This document shows positions 20,072 to 27,198 of a stretch of DNA of 28,980 nt, in pieces (position 1 is the first letter of the stretch; every line of letters begins with the position of its first letter). The position numbers were made by a program, and so were the translations under genes. Below the pieces are notes generated by a model. That model worked only from the letters and a program-made list of their open reading frames with translations, was not told where the DNA came from and did not search any database. Origin of the DNA: a virus; the IMG/VR virus record IMGVR_UViG_3300025101_000122, positions 1-28,980 of that record; one strand, written 5' to 3'.

Positions 20072-20311
20072 ATGAAAGTACAATGTATGGTTTGCGAAGA
20101 TGAACCTATTATAGAATTAAAAGAACCTAGTAATTATTATGAAGGATATATTGAAGTATGTCCTACTTGTGATAAACATATTGCTGAAGTCTATTGTGAT
20201 CATAGATTTTATGGTGATGTGTTAGAGTGGTCTTTAGAAGATGATGAATATTACGATTCTGAAAAAGATATAATATATAATGATTACCCAGTTAAATATA
20301 TTGACGTTTAA
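20072..20311 (+). CDS. Small acidic zinc-ribbon-like protein (79 aa)
   Basis: Two CxxC pairs, C5-x2-C8 and C30-x2-C33, separated by 21 residues, form a likely zinc ribbon (QCMVCEDEP and EVCPTCDKHI). The C-terminal half is strongly acidic and Tyr-rich (EWSLEDDEYYDSEKD). Such proteins often bind host polymerases or nucleases, but I have no specific match. It begins a final run of small genes after an 80-base gap that holds an A/T inverted repeat. Confidence 0.7.
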   Translation: MKVQCMVCEDEPIIELKEPSNYYEGYIEVCPTCDKHIAEVYCDHRFYGDVLEWSLEDDEYYDSEKDIIYNDYPVKYIDV

Positions 20312-20321
20312 GCAATTTATT

Positions 20322-20504
20322 ATGAAAAACGATAGTTACCATAAGGCACAAGAGAAAGCACGTAAGAAGCGTGTTAAAAAGCGTGTAGAGTTCCTTAACA
20401 CACCATTGAAGGATAAGATAGAACAAAGTTCTATAATGACTACATTAAAGTCTATGAAAGAGTTAGCAGATGAGATTGAAGAATTAATAGGTAAGAAGCA
20501 ATGA
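20322..20504 (+). CDS. Small basic helical protein (60 aa)
   Basis: I use the ATG at 20322 (MKNDSYHKAQEKARKK). The longer form from 20280 would overlap the previous gene by 32 bases and add a segment that is only its frame-shifted end. The N-terminal half is very basic (KARKKRVKKRVEF), and the C-terminal half is an amphipathic acidic helix (SMKELADEIEELIGKKQ). It overlaps the next gene by 4 bases. The basic and acidic halves suggest a nucleic-acid-binding or adaptor protein; the function is unknown. Confidence 0.62.
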   Translation: MKNDSYHKAQEKARKKRVKKRVEFLNTPLKDKIEQSSIMTTLKSMKELADEIEELIGKKQ

Positions 20505-20698
20505 CATTTGAACACGACATCTTTACATTTGAGGTTACACGAGATAGAAACAATTTAACAATTACTATGTTAGATTACACTACTGAAGATGGTGAAACAG
20601 TTATGTTGAATGATCCTTGCGATATGACACACGTTGTTTCTGAATCAGTATATAATGAAGCTAAAGATTTATTAAATGAATATGAAGAAGATTATTAG
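20501..20698 (+). CDS. Small acidic beta-type protein, unknown function (65 aa)
   Basis: The protein is acidic, with beta-strand alternation (HDIFTFEVTRDRNNLTITML) and a helical acidic end (EAKDLLNEYEEDY). No motif is recognised. It overlaps the preceding gene (ATGA) and the following 40-residue gene by 17 bases. Confidence 0.62.
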   Translation: MTFEHDIFTFEVTRDRNNLTITMLDYTTEDGETVMLNDPCDMTHVVSESVYNEAKDLLNEYEEDY

Positions 20699-20804
20699 AC
20701 AGTTGGTAAAACATTTCCTAGACGTTTATTTATGTACTAGGGAATGTTGTTATAGAGTAGTACCAAGAAAAAATGGTGTATGTGAATTTTGTAAATTAAA
20801 GTAA
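20682..20804 (+). CDS. Tiny cysteine-rich zinc-knuckle-like protein (40 aa)
   Basis: ATG at 20682, TAA at 20802-20804. The sequence is MKKIIRQLVKHFLDVYL, then C18, C22-C23, and C34-x2-C37 with GVCEFCKLK at the very end. Five cysteines in 40 residues with a CxxC end suggest a zinc-binding knuckle. It overlaps the previous gene by 17 bases. I know of no named family. Confidence 0.55.
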   Translation: MKKIIRQLVKHFLDVYLCTRECCYRVVPRKNGVCEFCKLK

Positions 20805-20805
20805 A

Positions 20806-20886
20806 ATGAAAAAAGTTATAGAAAGTTTCTTATTTTTAATAATGTTATTTGTAACATTATATGTGTCACTAATACTTTTTGTATGA
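20806..20886 (+). CDS. Possible 26-residue membrane peptide
   Basis: ATG one base after the preceding stop and TGA in an ATGA overlap with the next gene. The peptide is almost all hydrophobic (FLFLIMLFVTLYVSLILFV) after a charged MKKVIES. Its exact fit between two coding genes makes it credible in spite of its size. Confidence 0.45.
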   Translation: MKKVIESFLFLIMLFVTLYVSLILFV

Positions 20887-21056
20887 GTTTATATGAATTT
20901 CTGAAAAATAATTTCCTTGATTCGTGTTCTAATTCTATGCACGACTTAGAGCAAAGAAGAAAAATCATTGAACAGTTTAAAGAAGAAGTAAACCAGTTCA
21001 AGGAATTATTAAATGAAGAATGTAAATCTTTGAAGCACTTAGAAAAGAAATCTTAA
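20883..21056 (+). CDS. Small helical protein at the end of the early unit (57 aa)
   Basis: ATG at 20883 in an ATGA overlap, TAA at 21054-21056. The sequence is helical and charged: SLYEFLKNNFLDSCSNSMH, DLEQRRKIIEQFKEEVNQFK, ELLNEECKSLKHLEKKS. It reads as one long coiled-coil-like helix. It ends overlapping the 3' end of the convergent tail gene by 4 bases, so there is no intergenic space for a terminator between the two units. The function is unknown. Confidence 0.65.
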   Translation: MSLYEFLKNNFLDSCSNSMHDLEQRRKIIEQFKEEVNQFKELLNEECKSLKHLEKKS

Positions 21057-23392
21057 TCTTCAGGTTTAAATTTATAGAAGTCTGTGAAACTTACTATCTG
21101 TGCAAAATTAAATAAATTGTTTTGAGTTGGTATGTGAGTAGACAATGTATATCTATTCTTTGAAACATTAAATTCTAAATTATCAATAGCTTGGTGGTTA
21201 TCATCTGTTAATGTGCTAAAAGCTAATTTAGGTAAAGTAAGTAAATCAATAGGTTTTGTAAATCCATTGCTATCAGGTAGCTTTCGGAAAGTACCTTCAT
21301 ATCTGTAGTTATTGGTAGCAAACTCATTGAGCCTTTGAAAGTTCATAAGCGTTTCTAATGTAGCACCACCTGATTCATCAAATGATTTATATGCAGTTAT
21401 AGTATTTCCTGCACTATCTACTAAGCAATTTGAATATTTACTATCATCCAACATTCCAAATCTGTTTTCATAAGAATTTAAAACACCACTATTATCTTTA
21501 AATGATCCATCAATTATTTTAGTTTGTGTGTCATAGAATTCTAAGTCTGAAATCGATTGTAAAACAACATCATCATAGTAAACCCTAAAATTAGAATTGT
21601 TGTATATATCTTCCTTACCAATAAAAAACTCTATTTTAGCAGTTCCAACTATAGGTGGTGCTTCCATAGATATTTCATTAAATCTCCATTGTTCTTGTAC
21701 AGTACCAACAATCTGATTAATTCCTTGTGATGCACTTGTCACCCAACTATTATCTGTAATAGACCAATAAACTGTACTACCAGTTACTGGTGTAATTGAT
21801 ATTCTAAATTTAGTTTGGTATGATAAAGCACCAGTATTATCAGGATCAAGAAAATAATCAGCAAAAACTAACTTAATAGGTTCGGCAGTTGTACCTACAG
21901 AACCAGTATCATTAGAGGCAACTACAGTATTAGAAGAGGTACTACCAATAGTAATTAAAGAAAATTCTCCTGCATATGGTGTTATGCCAAAATTAATTGG
22001 TTGACCTCCTCCAGACGGAAATTCTATTGCATTTGAATCTACTGCATAGGCAATAGTTCTATCAGGTATAGTCCAAAATGTAGGATTTCTACCATAGCTT
22101 GGTGTACCACCACTTGGTGAAGTGTTTATTTCATAACCACCATTACTAAATCTTGATTTTAATGTGTCTTTAATTCTTACCTGAACTCTTTGTCTAATTG
22201 CAGGTCTTCTTATAATCTTAACTAAATCTTGATTTAATGGTTGAATTGTATTATTATTTTCTGTGCTATTTACATTTGATACTGGACTAGCAATAGCTAG
22301 TGTTCCATCTGCACTACCACTTTTATTGTATTTTTTAAATTCTTTTGAATAAGAACCACCACCATCAGAAAAAGAATTTAAAGATAAAGAAGCGTTATCT
22401 ATTATAGTCCAAGTTGATTCGTGTTGAAATATTCTACAATTAAACATTCTTAATATAGATTCAAGAACATACTTTGCATTTAAATAATTTCCATTCTCAT
22501 CTTGTAATGAATCAACGCTATTTAAAAAAGTTTGTGTATATGGATTATCATTAGATGATCCACTAGGTGTTGAACTACTAAATTGATTCAATCTACATAG
22601 AACCTTATAACCAAAATCTAATCCACGTCCAGTAGTTCCATCACCACTTTGTAAGTTTATGTTTTTCAAACAGTTTTGTATTACATCAAATGTTTGAGGT
22701 CTTTCAGTAGTTATATCCATATCATAACCATTTATAGTACCTATTAAATCTGATGCTACAACTTCTACTGCATAAGGTCTTGAAGCAATCGGTAATGTGT
22801 AACTATCTTGCATTATAAAGCCTACCCAAAATGGTCTATATATTTCATAGTTCTGTGCAGAGCTTGTAGAAATTATTGTATCATCTAATGTTAAAAGTGT
22901 AGAAGAATCAACTGTTACAACATTTGCATAATTACCAGTTGTTGTATTTACAACTAAATCACCAACCTCAACATTAGATGTGAATGATGCAGTAGCATCT
23001 TTTAATTTATCTTGTGACGATTCTCCAGTATCTGATTCACCAGTAATAAATCTACGTAAAACTTTTACTTTATATTGTCTGTCGTTTTCAGGTAGTATGA
23101 AAGCATATTCACTTCTGTCCCAAAAGAAATTAGCTTCATTCCATATAGTATTCTCATTCTCCCAGTTATCACCACCAGTTCCCACCTCAACATAAAAACG
23201 CATCTTACAAGTAGAACCTATTATAGGTTGAAAATAATCTTCATCTTGTCTATAGTCAATAGTAACTGCGTTATCAGCTAGTGTTATGTTAGATTTTGCA
23301 GTTCCTGAAAACTGCCATTGAAATATTTGTAAACGATATTTGTTTTCATCTGTATCAAAAAAGTTTGTAAAATATTGTAATCCGTATGACAT
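21053..23392 (-). CDS. Tail tip / baseplate-type structural protein (779 aa)
   Basis: This is the last gene of the late unit, 4 bases after the tape measure stop. The opening SYGLQYFTNFFDTDENKYRL, with WQFSGTAKSNITLADNAVTI and QPIIGSTCKMRFYVE, resembles the long tail proteins that follow the tape measure in Bacteroidota siphoviruses. That position is usual for distal-tail or tail-hub proteins. The middle and end are beta-rich, with DTQTKIIDGSFKDNSGVLNS and NFQRLNEFATNNYRYEGTF near the C-terminus, consistent with a hub plus carbohydrate-binding-like domains. No peptidase or lysozyme motif is visible. The family is recalled, not verified; position is the main support. Confidence 0.72.
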   Translation of the reverse strand: MSYGLQYFTNFFDTDENKYRLQIFQWQFSGTAKSNITLADNAVTIDYRQDEDYFQPIIGSTCKMRFYVEVGTGGDNWENENTIWNEANFFWDRSEYAFILPENDRQYKVKVLRRFITGESDTGESSQDKLKDATASFTSNVEVGDLVVNTTTGNYANVVTVDSSTLLTLDDTIISTSSAQNYEIYRPFWVGFIMQDSYTLPIASRPYAVEVVASDLIGTINGYDMDITTERPQTFDVIQNCLKNINLQSGDGTTGRGLDFGYKVLCRLNQFSSSTPSGSSNDNPYTQTFLNSVDSLQDENGNYLNAKYVLESILRMFNCRIFQHESTWTIIDNASLSLNSFSDGGGSYSKEFKKYNKSGSADGTLAIASPVSNVNSTENNNTIQPLNQDLVKIIRRPAIRQRVQVRIKDTLKSRFSNGGYEINTSPSGGTPSYGRNPTFWTIPDRTIAYAVDSNAIEFPSGGGQPINFGITPYAGEFSLITIGSTSSNTVVASNDTGSVGTTAEPIKLVFADYFLDPDNTGALSYQTKFRISITPVTGSTVYWSITDNSWVTSASQGINQIVGTVQEQWRFNEISMEAPPIVGTAKIEFFIGKEDIYNNSNFRVYYDDVVLQSISDLEFYDTQTKIIDGSFKDNSGVLNSYENRFGMLDDSKYSNCLVDSAGNTITAYKSFDESGGATLETLMNFQRLNEFATNNYRYEGTFRKLPDSNGFTKPIDLLTLPKLAFSTLTDDNHQAIDNLEFNVSKNRYTLSTHIPTQNNLFNFAQIVSFTDFYKFKPED

Positions 23393-23396
23393 ATCA

Positions 23397-25523
23397 TTAT
23401 CCAGTTATTCTTGCCCTGAAATCACCTGCTCTTTCTAGTGCTAATATTAAATCTTGACCTCTAAGTGTAAACTCGCCTTTCTGATTACCACCTATTGATC
23501 CCATCATTTGTGGTAATCTGTTTAAAGGTATGACTGCTTCGGATTGACCTGCCTCACCTATAATCCCCATAGTTGGTCTTGTAACAATACCACCTTTTGC
23601 AAAACCTTGAACTTGTTTTGGTTCAGTCGCTTTGGCTAAAATACCTGCACCTGCTATTATTGCAGTACCTACTGCTAAAGTTTTTAAGATAGCTTTAAAT
23701 GGAACTCCTTGAAATAGTGCTTGTAATGCAGTTTGTATCAATAATGCCACAACCATTTTTTGAATCATTTTCGATATAACATTAATCATTTCACCGAATG
23801 ATTTTTTTCCTTCGATTGCCATATCTGCGAATGCCATTACTGTGGCTTGTGCAACACCCTTCAATCCATCTATAAAAGCACCAAAAATTTTATCTGATAA
23901 TACACCTGATAATTCTTCTTTTAATTTACCAGTAGCGTTTCTATATTGTTCAATTAATTCTGTGAATGTTGGGTCTTTTGCTTTTTCATTAGTCTTATCT
24001 ATTTCTTCATTTACTTTTTCTTGTGCCCCAAATACTGATTCTAATTGTTTTACAGTTTCTTCATAATCTCTATTAAGAGAATCTTGTGCTTCGCTTAAAC
24101 CTTCAACATTTGCTTTCATAGAAACAAATGAAGCATCTGTAGGCTTCATACCTGCATTAAGCAAATCTACCATTGCATCTTGATAAATTTTTATTTTTTC
24201 TGAAGCAATGTCTATTTCACTTCCATATACAATTTGTTGATTCTGTAAGTTTGATAATGATTTTTTTACCTCATCTAAAATTAATTTTTGTTTTTCTAAC
24301 TCTTTGTTTGTAGTTTGTGTTTTTTCAATAACCTGTTCTTGTGGATTTATTATTTCATCTATTTTTGTTTTAAAAGAAGTTAGTTGTTCATTAAGTAAAT
24401 TAAGTTTATTTTCTTGCTCAGTAACTTCTATGTTTTGTTCTTCTAATCTTTTGGTAAAATGTTCTGTATTAGATGCAGTTGCATTAGTTCTCGATTCTTG
24501 TTCATCTAATATTCTTTTTCTTTTGATTAATTCTTCATTTGCATCTTTTAATTCTTTCTTTTGTTCTTCTATCTTAGAAGTTAGATTTTTAGTTGCATCT
24601 TGTATTTCCTTTTCAATTTCTGCTAACCTTTGTCTTTTTCTTGCATTAGAAATTTCAAGTAATTTTTTTTGTGTGTCAGATAAATCCGATGATGCTTCCT
24701 CAATTTCATCTACTGCTTTCTTAGCATCCCTAAATTTATTTATCAATGCTTCTTGTGGATTTAATAAATTTGTTATTTTATCAAATAAACTTGAAAATGT
24801 AGATATAGCAGTTGATAATATAGGTTGTAATTTTTCACCTATAGCAACTTTTAATCTATCAAAGTTATCACCTAAGTTTGAAATTTGACCACCAAGTGTT
24901 TTTGATATTCCAACCATTGCACCTGATACTCCTTCTAAATCACCTAATGAGAGTACATAATCATTTATTGCATCAGCAGTAAAATCTACTTGTGTTTTAA
25001 CACCTTTAAAAGCAAATGTTACCTGATCACCTTGTTTACTTGCTCTTATACCAAATTCTTTTAATCTCTCAAACTCACCAACCTGAGCATCTATAACTGC
25101 TTCTGTAAGTTGTACAAAATCTTTACCAGTTGATGATGCAAGATCACCAAGTTTCCTCATCTCCTCTGATGTAGGTTTAAAACCCTGATTTGCAAGACGT
25201 ACAAAACTATCTGTTAATTCTGAAACACTAAATGGTGTTTTAGATGCAAAGTCTGTAATCCTATCTAATGCTTTTTGTGCTTCTGAAGAACTACCTAAAG
25301 TATTTGTAAGTACAGATTCAAACCTTTGAAATGTAGCAGTAGTTTCTATTACACTACTACCAAACTCCATTATCTTATCTACTGCAAAAGCACCTGCGAT
25401 AACACCCCCTACTTTTGCAAGGTTAGAACTAAATCCATCAACACTTTTTTCGCTTTTTCTTATTGCTTGGGTAAACTTCGATGCATCACCATCAAACTCA
25501 AACTTTAATCTTTCTGTAGCCAT
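23397..25523 (-). CDS. Tape measure protein
   Basis: The 708 residues begin with RLKFEFDGDASKFTQAIRKS and a GGVIAGAFAVDKIMEFGSSVI helix. A TMP block follows (FASKTPFSVSELTDSFVRLA near 92), then a long coiled coil (about 270-490), a hydrophobic stretch (VVALLIQTALQALFQG...LAVGTAIIAGAGILA, about 592-640), and the typical end GIIGEAGQSEAVIPLNRLP near 655. It sets tail length and forms the channel for DNA entry. By the usual rule of about 0.15 nm per residue the tail would be near 105 nm. It follows the G/G-T chaperone genes as expected and has a TAnnTTTG box 17 bases upstream. Confidence 0.92.
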   Translation of the reverse strand: MATERLKFEFDGDASKFTQAIRKSEKSVDGFSSNLAKVGGVIAGAFAVDKIMEFGSSVIETTATFQRFESVLTNTLGSSSEAQKALDRITDFASKTPFSVSELTDSFVRLANQGFKPTSEEMRKLGDLASSTGKDFVQLTEAVIDAQVGEFERLKEFGIRASKQGDQVTFAFKGVKTQVDFTADAINDYVLSLGDLEGVSGAMVGISKTLGGQISNLGDNFDRLKVAIGEKLQPILSTAISTFSSLFDKITNLLNPQEALINKFRDAKKAVDEIEEASSDLSDTQKKLLEISNARKRQRLAEIEKEIQDATKNLTSKIEEQKKELKDANEELIKRKRILDEQESRTNATASNTEHFTKRLEEQNIEVTEQENKLNLLNEQLTSFKTKIDEIINPQEQVIEKTQTTNKELEKQKLILDEVKKSLSNLQNQQIVYGSEIDIASEKIKIYQDAMVDLLNAGMKPTDASFVSMKANVEGLSEAQDSLNRDYEETVKQLESVFGAQEKVNEEIDKTNEKAKDPTFTELIEQYRNATGKLKEELSGVLSDKIFGAFIDGLKGVAQATVMAFADMAIEGKKSFGEMINVISKMIQKMVVALLIQTALQALFQGVPFKAILKTLAVGTAIIAGAGILAKATEPKQVQGFAKGGIVTRPTMGIIGEAGQSEAVIPLNRLPQMMGSIGGNQKGEFTLRGQDLILALERAGDFRARITG

Positions 25524-25540
25524 ATATTAGAATTTAGTAA

Positions 25541-25548
25541 CAAATATA
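25541..25548 (-). promoter_or_regulatory. TAnnTTTG box before the tape measure gene
   Basis: The minus strand reads TATATTTG, 17 bases before the tape measure ATG and just past the stop of the chaperone extension. There is no clear -33 box. Confidence 0.5.
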
Positions 25549-25554
25549 AATATT

Positions 25555-25902
25555 TTACATCTTAGATATTTTACCTTCAGTCATAGTCTTATCCCAGTCT
25601 TTCAAAACGTTATCTAACTCTTCTTTACTTAAAGGTTTTGATACTTTCTTTTTAAGTGCATTATCTTGTGGTAATTTAAATAGTTTATTCGGTTGTATTC
25701 TTTGTGATGATTTAGTTGCGTTCACATTTATAAGCATAGTTGATATATAACGCAGTCGTTCCCATTCTAGGTTCTGATGTATCTGAAAAGATTCAGACAT
25801 TCTAGTATTCTCTGCAAATGTATTTCTCCAAAATGTATCAGGGTGTATTCCACATTGACCAATGTAGAAATCTAAGATATCTTCCCAAATATCAGTATCT
25901 AC
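25555..25902 (-). CDS. Tail assembly chaperone T part, made by -1 frameshift from gene G
   Basis: This frame has no sensible start of its own near its beginning. It runs open from the slippery site at 25902-25911: VDTDIWEDILDFYIGQCGI, HPDTFWRNTFAENTRM, SESFQIHQNLEWERLRYIS and so on for 115 residues. The DFYIGQCGIHPDTFW block is the typical start of T-type extensions. A separate start at the Met at 25800 would give only 81 residues and lose it. The G-T fusion would be about 239 residues and acts with G to load the tape measure for tail tube assembly. Gene order (major tail protein, G, T, tape measure) is canonical. Confidence 0.85.
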   Translation of the reverse strand, partial: VDTDIWEDILDFYIGQCGIHPDTFWRNTFAENTRMSESFQIHQNLEWERLRYISTMLINVNATKSSQRIQPNKLFKLPQDNALKKKVSKPLSKEELDNVLKDWDKTMTEGKISKM

Positions 25903-26273
25903 TTTTTTTTTACTTCTTCCTTTGATACTCTTGGTATTCCCATATTAAGATCATTACCAAGTATCCTAGATTCAGTTAATGCAGTCATCACCTTTTGTAG
26001 TTCTTCTGCACCAAAGTCTTCTAACCAATTACCAACATCATATATAGTATAATCTACTGGATTTTTTTCTTCCTGATCATACGCAATAAGACCTGAATAT
26101 ATCAATGCTCTGATTGATGATATATTTAAGTTATCTGATGTAAAGTATTTTTCTAAATCGTTAAGACCAATGCCAAGAGTTTCTGTAAAGTGACACCAAA
26201 AATTCATAGAGAAATGGAGGGTTCTTTCTTTCCCTCCAATCTCTATATTTATGTAACCTCTTTTACTATTCAT
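25899..26273 (-). CDS. Tail assembly chaperone G
   Basis: The 124 residues read RGYINIEIGGKERTLHFSMNFW (about 5-26), then TETLGIGLNDLEKYF, a helical centre and ELQKVMTALTESRILGNDLN near the end. The opening (beta strands followed by an FxMN.. helix) is the tail-chaperone style seen in Bacteroidota phages. It ends exactly on an A9-G slippery tract followed by TAG, from which the T extension is read. The gene follows the major tail protein after a 39-base gap, as expected for gene G. Confidence 0.85.
   Translation of the reverse strand: MNSKRGYINIEIGGKERTLHFSMNFWCHFTETLGIGLNDLEKYFTSDNLNISSIRALIYSGLIAYDQEEKNPVDYTIYDVGNWLEDFGAEELQKVMTALTESRILGNDLNMGIPRVSKEEVKKK
25902..25911 (-). promoter_or_regulatory. 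Programmed -1 frameshift site (A9-G)
   Basis: The minus strand carries nine A and a G, containing A_AAA_AAG in the zero frame, immediately followed by the gene G stop TAG. An SD-like AAAGGA (25918-25923) lies 9 bases upstream of the heptamer, as in E. coli dnaX. A 5-bp hairpin (25889-25893 with 25876-25880) starts 8 bases downstream. Confidence 0.85.
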
Positions 26274-26312
26274 TAAGTAAAACTAACATTAATAATTCTA
26301 ATATAAAAATTA

Positions 26313-26735
26313 TTAGTTAGTACCTATAGAAACTGCACCAGTAGAAGTAAAAGTACCTGAAAAAGTAATAGGTGCTTCTGCATCTGCCGTGTAATCAATA
26401 GAACTGATAAACCCTTGAACTGCATAAGTAGTATCACCACTTACGGCAGTACCAAATCTTGCGTGAATTTTTGTTCTACTATTTGCGTGTCCTATCATAG
26501 TATCGACATCTACAGTATCATCATAGGCAACAAAAGAATCGAAACTAATATCGATTGATCTTGCACCTGCAATAACCTCTCTGTATCCACCACTATCTTT
26601 AGAGGTAGCTTCAGGAGTATCCAAAGCAAATGATAAACTTGATGAAGTTGAGTGTCCTAAATTAGTGAACGTATTACCATCTGTACTTATTTGAAGTACA
26701 AGAAGTGTTCCATTCATAAGCCCAGTCGAAGCCAT
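26313..26735 (-). CDS. Major tail (tube) protein, TP901-1 type
   Basis: The 140-residue, beta-rich protein reads MNGTLLVLQISTDGNTFTNL, LSFALDTPEATSKDSGGYRE, VIAGARSIDISFDSFVAYDD, then YAVQGFISSIDYTADAEAPI and the end TFTSTGAVSIGT. The TxxSKDSGGYRExxxGxRSxxIS block is the mark of TP901-1-type tail tubes. It polymerises into the non-contractile tail; there is no sheath gene, so the phage is a siphovirus. Its leader (TTTAACAATTAAATTT, 26743-26758) closely matches that of the capsid gene. Confidence 0.92.
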   Translation of the reverse strand: MASTGLMNGTLLVLQISTDGNTFTNLGHSTSSSLSFALDTPEATSKDSGGYREVIAGARSIDISFDSFVAYDDTVDVDTMIGHANSRTKIHARFGTAVSGDTTYAVQGFISSIDYTADAEAPITFSGTFTSTGAVSIGTN

Positions 26736-26770
26736 AGTATTAAAATTTAATTGTTAAACAAATAATACTA

Positions 26771-26778
26771 CAAACTTA
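26771..26778 (-). promoter_or_regulatory. TAnnTTTG box before the major tail protein gene
   Basis: The minus strand reads TAAGTTTG, 35 bases before the major tail protein ATG, a perfect -7 match without a -33 TTG 17-21 bases upstream. The longer leader relative to other boxes leaves space for the shared capsid/tail leader motif. Confidence 0.5.
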
Positions 26779-26801
26779 TATAAAGAAATATATAATTATT
26801 T

Positions 26802-27155
26802 TTATTCAGATACTGTTAATGTTACAGAAGTAGGGTTGATTTGAGATTCAATGTTAGCATCTAAGTTGCTTTTTAATTCAGCAACTTCTTCATCACCCAT
26901 TGTAGTTTCTACCCAACCACTAACTGTAGCATTGCTTAAATCTGCAAATGGAATGAAGTCTTTAATATCTTCTGTAGATATTGCTTGTGTTCCATATACA
27001 GATGCTACGTATTTATTATCTTCAGCATCAACTTTGTCAGAAGTACAGTTTAATCTCCAATGCACGTTGTAAACTACATCTGCATTATCTTCAAAAGTAG
27101 GGTAGCAGTCTACAGTTCTGCAATTCCAAGTGTAAGTGTTTTTTGCTTTTGCCAT
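26802..27155 (-). CDS. DUF7936-like phage structural protein (117 aa)
   Basis: The sequence NTYTWNCRTVDCYPTFEDNA, VVYNVHWRLNCTSDKVD, YVASVYGTQAISTEDI, then GWVETTMGDEEVAELKSNLD and NPTSVTLTVSE fits a family I know from cyanophages and other marine phages as virion-associated (DUF7936). It lies between the fibre and the major tail protein, so it may be a fibre-attachment or tail-decoration protein. The name is from memory of the pattern. It has its own TAnnTTTG box 22 bases upstream. Confidence 0.72.
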   Translation of the reverse strand: MAKAKNTYTWNCRTVDCYPTFEDNADVVYNVHWRLNCTSDKVDAEDNKYVASVYGTQAISTEDIKDFIPFADLSNATVSGWVETTMGDEEVAELKSNLDANIESQINPTSVTLTVSE

Positions 27156-27177
27156 AATTTTTTAATTTAATTTATTA

Positions 27178-27185
27178 CAAATATA
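27178..27185 (-). promoter_or_regulatory. TAnnTTTG box before the DUF7936-like gene
   Basis: The minus strand reads TATATTTG, 22 bases before the ATG at 27155 and in the gap after the fibre stop. A TTG lies 23 bases upstream of the box, at the outer edge of the accepted spacing, making this the best two-box candidate among the late boxes. Confidence 0.55.
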
Positions 27186-27198
27186 TATCTTTTTTCTA

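Noticed and set aside
24304-24888. Plus-strand 194-codon ORF opposite the tape measure gene
   Set aside because: It is the Ser/Leu/Phe-rich mirror of the coiled-coil Glu/Lys codons; such antisense frames are expected there.
25555-25800. A stand-alone 81-residue gene starting at the Met at 25800
   Set aside because: The same frame is open further upstream to the A9 slippery site and encodes the conserved T-type start, so the -1 frameshift product explains it better.
26282-26321. Nested weak inverted repeats (ACTAAC/GTTAGT and CTAATA/TATTAG) between the major tail protein and chaperone G genes
   Set aside because: The arms are 6 bp of mostly A/T with no T-tract; too weak to call a terminator, though partial attenuation cannot be excluded.
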